DNA of 64,000 nucleotides from Hepsetus odoe (taxonomy: Eukaryota > Chordata > Actinopteri > Characiformes > Hepsetidae): assembly GCA_017165825.1 (NCBI GenBank), contig CM029380.1, positions 25,267,956-25,331,955 of the forward strand. The letters are read 5' to 3'. The position numbers and the translations under genes are program-made. Positions within the stretch are counted from its first letter, which is position 1, and each line of letters opens with the position of its first letter. The notes beneath the pieces were generated by a model. The model had not been told where the DNA came from and did no database searches. It worked only from the letters and a program-made list of their open reading frames with translations. Of the stretch, positions 59,590 through 64,000 are shown piece after piece.

Positions 59590-60062
59590 GATACAAGGTT
59601 CCAGATAAAGGGGTTCCACCCACTCAGTGATCAGCAGTAAACGAATCTCCTGATCATCTGAAACCATCTGCTCCTGGTTCTTCACTGCTTCATGTCTTAA
59701 GTTAGACGCTTTGTTCTGCTTGAAGGTTCAGACGTAGATCACTGTGTGGATTAACCAACACAGAACTATCAAACTGCTCAGGTACAGAGACTGGACTGAA
59801 CATGAGAGACAACAACACTGTCCTTCAGGAAGATCTGGAGAACTGCTCAGGTACAGAGACTGGACTGAAAATGAGAAACAACAACACTGTCCTTCAAGAA
59901 GATCTGGAGAACTGCTCAGGTACAGAGACTGGACTGAACATGAGCGACAACAACACTGTCCTTCAGGAAGATCTGGAGAACTGCTCATGTACAGAGACTG
60001 GACTGAAAATGAGAGACAACAACACTGTCCTTCAGGAAGATCTGGAGAACTGCTCAGGTGAA
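59590..60062. mobile_element. Second copy of the 69-bp-array repeat, lacking the Tc1 insertion
   Basis: The segment from AAAGGGGTTCCACCCACTCA to TTGTTCTGCTTGAAGG matches 6338-6460. TA at 59735-59736 is the unoccupied insertion site. It then has GATCACTGTGTGGATTAACC and four 69-bp units (59776-60058). Both outer ends are truncated relative to the 6-7.6 kb copy. Confidence 0.85.
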
Positions 60063-60359
60063 TCTTGCTGCTTAGACTGAAAATGAGGGACAACAGGTAA
60101 GTGTCTCTAGAATGAAGAGCTGAACCAGCTGATGGACAAAGGAACGAACTGTGAGCAGAAGGAATGTCAGAACCACACTGTTCAATCTCTGGGGATCAGA
60201 CAGATGTGTGTGAGAAGACATGGTACCGTGTTCTCCTTTCACACACTCTGTTCTCTGAGGCGCAGTAGACCCACACCCCTGTAGTCTGGTGGAGCTTCAT
60301 TCATGAACACCTCTTCATCACTGAGCTCTCGCTCTCTGTTTCGTTTCCAGCTTGTTAAC

Positions 60360-60925
60360 CACAAACATTGGTGGTAATTGGTGGGCATGACTGTGCTCAG
60401 TTAGTAGGTGACCATGACTTTGAGCAGGTGATGGATGGATGTAGCTGGGAGCAATAAATATGTGGGCGTGGCTACGAGCAGTAAGTAGGTAGGAATGGTT
60501 TTGAGCAATAAGTTGGTGGGTGTGGCTGTGAGCAGTTAATTGGTGGGCATGGCTGTGTGCAATAAGTAGGTGGGTGTGGCAGAAGCAATAAGCCACTGTG
60601 AACAGTAAGTGGGAGGGCATGGCTTTCAGCAGTTAATAGGTGGGCGTGGCTATGAACAGTAAGTTGGTGGGCATAGCTGTGAACAGTAAAGGGGTGGGCG
60701 TGGCTTTGACATGTAATAAGTGGGGGTGGCTATGTTCAATATGTAGGTGGGCATGGCTATGAACAGGAAGCAGGTGGGCGTGGCTGTGAGCAGGGCTGTG
60801 GGCGTGACTGAGCAGGAAGCAGGTAGGCGTGGCTGTGAGCAGGAAGAAGGTGGGCGTGGCTGTGAGCTGGAAGAAGGTGGGCGTGGCTGTGAGCAGGAAG
60901 AAGGTGGGCGTGGCTGTTGTTGTTG
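60360..60925. repeat. GTGGGCGTGGC-rich degenerate minisatellite
   Basis: Irregular units of about 24-40 bp built on GGTGGGCGTGGCTGTGAGCA. It becomes a regular 27-bp repeat (...GGAAGAA) at about 60775-60915 and ends in a GTT trinucleotide run. Confidence 0.9.
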
Positions 60926-60959
60926 TTGTTGGCTGGATTTTGTATTGCAGTTAAATCAG

Positions 60960-62185
60960 GGCACATTCTGCACTGAGCCTGCTCTCGTTCACCCACTTGG
61001 CCCTGAGTATCATGAATTGTTTTATTGTATCATGAATTGTTCAGACGTTTACACATTTTTACCCATTTTTAAACCTTCAACAATTGAATCTGAGTCCTCT
61101 GAGCCATTAGGGCGGCTCTTCTATGAAACATTCAGGTCTACAGTGGCGTGAGCAGCTCTTCCTAATCTCCCTGTGAAAGCGGTCAGATATAAATGGCCGA
61201 GTGCTCGCGAGCCGCGAAGTGAACGAGTGTCAGTGCGTGGGGAACACTCGCCAGCGTGTTTAATAATACACACCTCCCTGCTCTGAGCTGAAGGTGTAAG
61301 GTTCGGTGGGAGGCGGTGAGTGAAAGCCTGCGTGTGTGCTGAGGGAGGTTTTAGAGTAATGGAAGTGATAATGGCTCCGTATGGAGCAACCGAGTGACGG
61401 AAAGGCAGCGAGCGTCGCCAGGAGCAGAAAGTCTGAAAGCAAGAGACGGAGAGTGGCATTTTAGAACATCCTCTCTGATGACACTAAAGGTCAAGGTCCA
61501 TTTGCGGTTCTTCGTGATTCGGGTCACTTCTGGGCCGCCCGGGTGCCTGACATTTAAAGAACTTGGAGACAAATAAGTGTCGGAAAGTCTGAAGTAGACA
61601 TTTGTTTGCTCGCTTGAGGTCAAGAACGTCCAAAATTATACTTTTTTTTTTAACAAAAAAGGACAAAATTTGCTTTTAACAGTGTTTAAGGCTGAAGCTG
61701 GAGTCTTCTCAGGCCTGCTATCTTCAGCTTTTTATTCAAATGTTCCTTTCCACTGTAAATGTTGGCCTTGTACTCTTATTTGAATGTTCCAACCACCTTA
61801 AAATGTTGGTGTCCTGTTTACCAGCTTCTTATTCAGATATACCTTTCCACCTAAAATGGTGCATTTGCGGCAGGATTCTGCCAGTTGGTCAGCTTCTCAG
61901 GTGCCAGAACTGAAGGTGGAATATTTGAATTGAGAAGAAGAATGAGAACGGGAGTACATGGACATGTTGCCAGGAAAATGAGTTTCTTTTTTCCCTTTGA
62001 AGTCTAGTTATAGATGTTTTTTTATTTGATGGGCATTAGGTCATTACCATGGTTACATAGTGAATACATTTCATCTTTTGCAGTTTATTGCTTACATTTT
62101 TTTTTTCAGTTTTTTTTGTTAAAACTGCCATGATGATGAATTTTTCATCAAATAAAAAATAAAAGTTGGGAGTTTTATTTCCAGT
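60960..62185. other. Unique intergenic sequence
   Basis: No gene or repeat recognised. The stretch 61130-61560 has mixed composition and no low-complexity sequence, so it could be a conserved non-coding element, but I see no direct evidence. A T-rich stretch follows at 62090-62120. Confidence 0.4.
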
Positions 62186-62189
62186 CTGC

Positions 62190-62470
62190 TGGATGAAGGT
62201 CCAGGTTAATGCTGTGCGTGGAAGTGATGCCGTGTCAGGGACACGGTTGCAGTGATGTCCTGTGGTCCAAACGGAATCCCTGCCCGTCTTTTAGAGATCT
62301 TCAGCTTTTTTGCCCGCGGTGTCCATGTGTGACCGGGACAGATCCTCAGTGATGTGCACACCTGGGGACCCTCTCGCTCATACAGAGGGACAGGTGCTCC
62401 TGAAATCCATCATCACCTTGTCGTCGACCTGGTTAATGTCTGCACCTGTCCTCTTTAGGCCGTCTCCTCG
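62190..62470 (-). mobile_element. Decayed LINE reverse transcriptase fragment
   Basis: The minus strand reads, across frame breaks, KVMMDFRSTC, then VHITEDLSRSHMDT and a KRRAGIPFG-like stretch. This resembles the region after the RT catalytic motif in Rex1/CR1/L2-like LINEs (usual form: DFR..., LGVHI.EDL.W). Too short to place firmly. Confidence 0.5.
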
Positions 62471-63359
62471 TCCTCACACACCCCAGTGAAACGTGTCCCT
62501 GAACCACAGCAAGACTCAAATGATAAAAATAAAAACCTAATCCTGAATACAAAAACATAGACCAAATAAACTGAATATTAAATAAAATCTTATAAAATAA
62601 ATACAGGTTAAATATAGTCAAATATAAAAACAAAACTGAAGAAAGAACTGAAAATATGTTACTGTGTAAGAAAATGAATACAGAGCTATAACGGTGCAGA
62701 AATGTAACTGGACGGTCACCCTAGGTTTAAATAAATCTGTAATATAGAAGGTCTTTCTATCTTTATATATGTGTAAGCTGTGCAGAGCATGTGCAGTGAT
62801 TGGTGCTTACAGAAACTCCAGAAGAACGAAGATGCGTCTCTGGGACATGCAGGGTTATAATAGGACACAGCCTCATCCTTTGGACTGTGGGGACTCTGTG
62901 AATAATAAATGACCCCTTTGTTGCTTTGTTGGTCTGTGATTTCCAGCAGGATGACCAGTTTCCGCGCTTCCTCCGCGGCTGCCCGCTGGGCTGGCAGGAC
63001 AACAGGTGGCACCTGCGACAAGTGGCCTTGACAGTGACACACATGCGAACCCAGAACCGTCCCGGATACGGCTCAGTTATGTCACCCTCCACTCCAGAAA
63101 CAAAACCGGCAAGGCCGTCTGACGGCCCGAGAGGGTGAACCCCGCCCCCCCGCGCCCGTTACTGCCCCCCGCCTGCCCCGATTGGCCTGTTGGGGGGATT
63201 AGAGCCCATCTGTGTGAGCAGTGCGGCGGCTGTGAGCCTGCAGGGCTCGCGATTGTTAACCCTGATTAAAGTGATGTGACGCCGAGCTCAGAAAACAGTG
63301 TGAAAATCACACAACAGCCACGACCTACTGCCCCTCCACTGAACCCACACTAACACGGT

Positions 63360-63925
63360 CAGAGAGGGAGGGAGAGAGAGAAGAAAGGAGAGAAAGTAGA
63401 GCGAGAGGGAGCCACAGTCAGTGAGAGGTAGACAGAGTGAGTGAATGAGTGAGGGAGAGAAGACAAAGACACGGTGAGGAGGAAAGAGAGATGGTGATGA
63501 GAAGAAAAGGTGTGAGAGATGCTGAGAGAAAAGAGAAAGAAGGAAAAAGAAAAGAAGATGCGATATAAAGAGAGAACAAAAGAATGAAAGAAAGAAAGAA
63601 AGAAAAGAAGAGATGCAGAGAGAAAGACTGATTAAGGGAGAGAGAGAAGAAAAAGACATGGAGGAAAGAGAGAAAGGAAGATGACAAGAAAGAAAAATCT
63701 AATAGTGAGAGACTGAGAAAGAAAGGAAAGATAGAGAGATAGAGATAAAAGGAGAGTGAGTGAATGAGGGATGGAGATATGGCAGAAATAGGTTGAGGAA
63801 GAAAGAATTAAAAAATTAAGAGAGGGGAAAAAGGGAGAAAGAGAAAAGAAAAAGTGATAGAGATAGAGGAAGGCAAAGAAAGAAAGGAAGGAAAAAGGAG
63901 AGAAGGGAACAGAGGGGTGGAGGCT
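63360..63925. repeat. Purine (GA/GAAA)-rich tract
   Basis: About 560 bases almost free of pyrimidines on the plus strand, with GAGAGA, GAAAGAAA and GGAAAG runs. The long Ser/Phe/Leu frames on the minus strand are products of this composition. Confidence 0.9.
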
Positions 63926-64000
63926 GATTTGTGCAGTGTGGTGAGGTTTATATCTGAATTAAACAGACTGGGCTTTAAAGGAATATATGCAAAATAGGCT

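Noticed and set aside
60747..61151. 134-residue plus-strand frame
   Set aside because: Its first half is the GTGGGCGTGGC minisatellite and the rest has no homology that I recognise.

Overview
The window is nuclear DNA of a ray-finned (teleost) fish. The genes are vertebrate genes split into many short exons with GT-AG introns. Introns and spacers are full of tRNA-derived SINEs, Tc1/mariner-type inverted-repeat elements, 3' pieces of non-LTR retrotransposons, CA/GT runs and large tandem arrays. No bacterial, viral, CRISPR or operon-like features were seen. I did not assign an order or species.

Layout. (1) About 0.8-28.6 kb, minus strand: ARMC9, a LisH/armadillo-repeat protein of the ciliary base. 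Nineteen coding exons can be read in frame; the 3' end lies outside the window to the left. (2) About 28.54-29.1 kb: a compact divergent promoter between ARMC9 (minus) and POLR2H (plus), with an RFX X-box-like site and an ETS site. (3) 29.1-32.65 kb, plus strand: POLR2H, the Rpb8/RPABC3 subunit shared by RNA polymerases I, II and III. It is complete: six exons and 150 residues. (4) 33.85-55.17 kb, plus strand: an eleven-exon MFS transporter of the MFSD8-like (CLN7-related) family. Its first two introns are swollen by tandem arrays: about 2.5 kb of a 15/19-bp unit and about 12 kb of a 60-bp unit. Exon 2 as given has one base too many and would shift the frame. (5) 55.2-64 kb: no recognisable gene. 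It holds AT-rich spacer, a GC-rich stretch with a palindromic CACGTG box, tandem repeats, a retrotransposon fragment and a purine-rich tail.

The three genes are neighbours, not a pathway. ARMC9 and POLR2H probably share a promoter region.

Most interesting observations: a candidate 36-nt symmetric microexon in ARMC9; a GC-AG intron in ARMC9; the 12-kb intronic satellite; the frame-breaking base in transporter exon 2; a Tc1-like insertion nested in another repeat, whose unoccupied counterpart lies 53 kb away; CA/GT runs abutting many splice sites; and a three-copy interspersed repeat with an expandable internal array.
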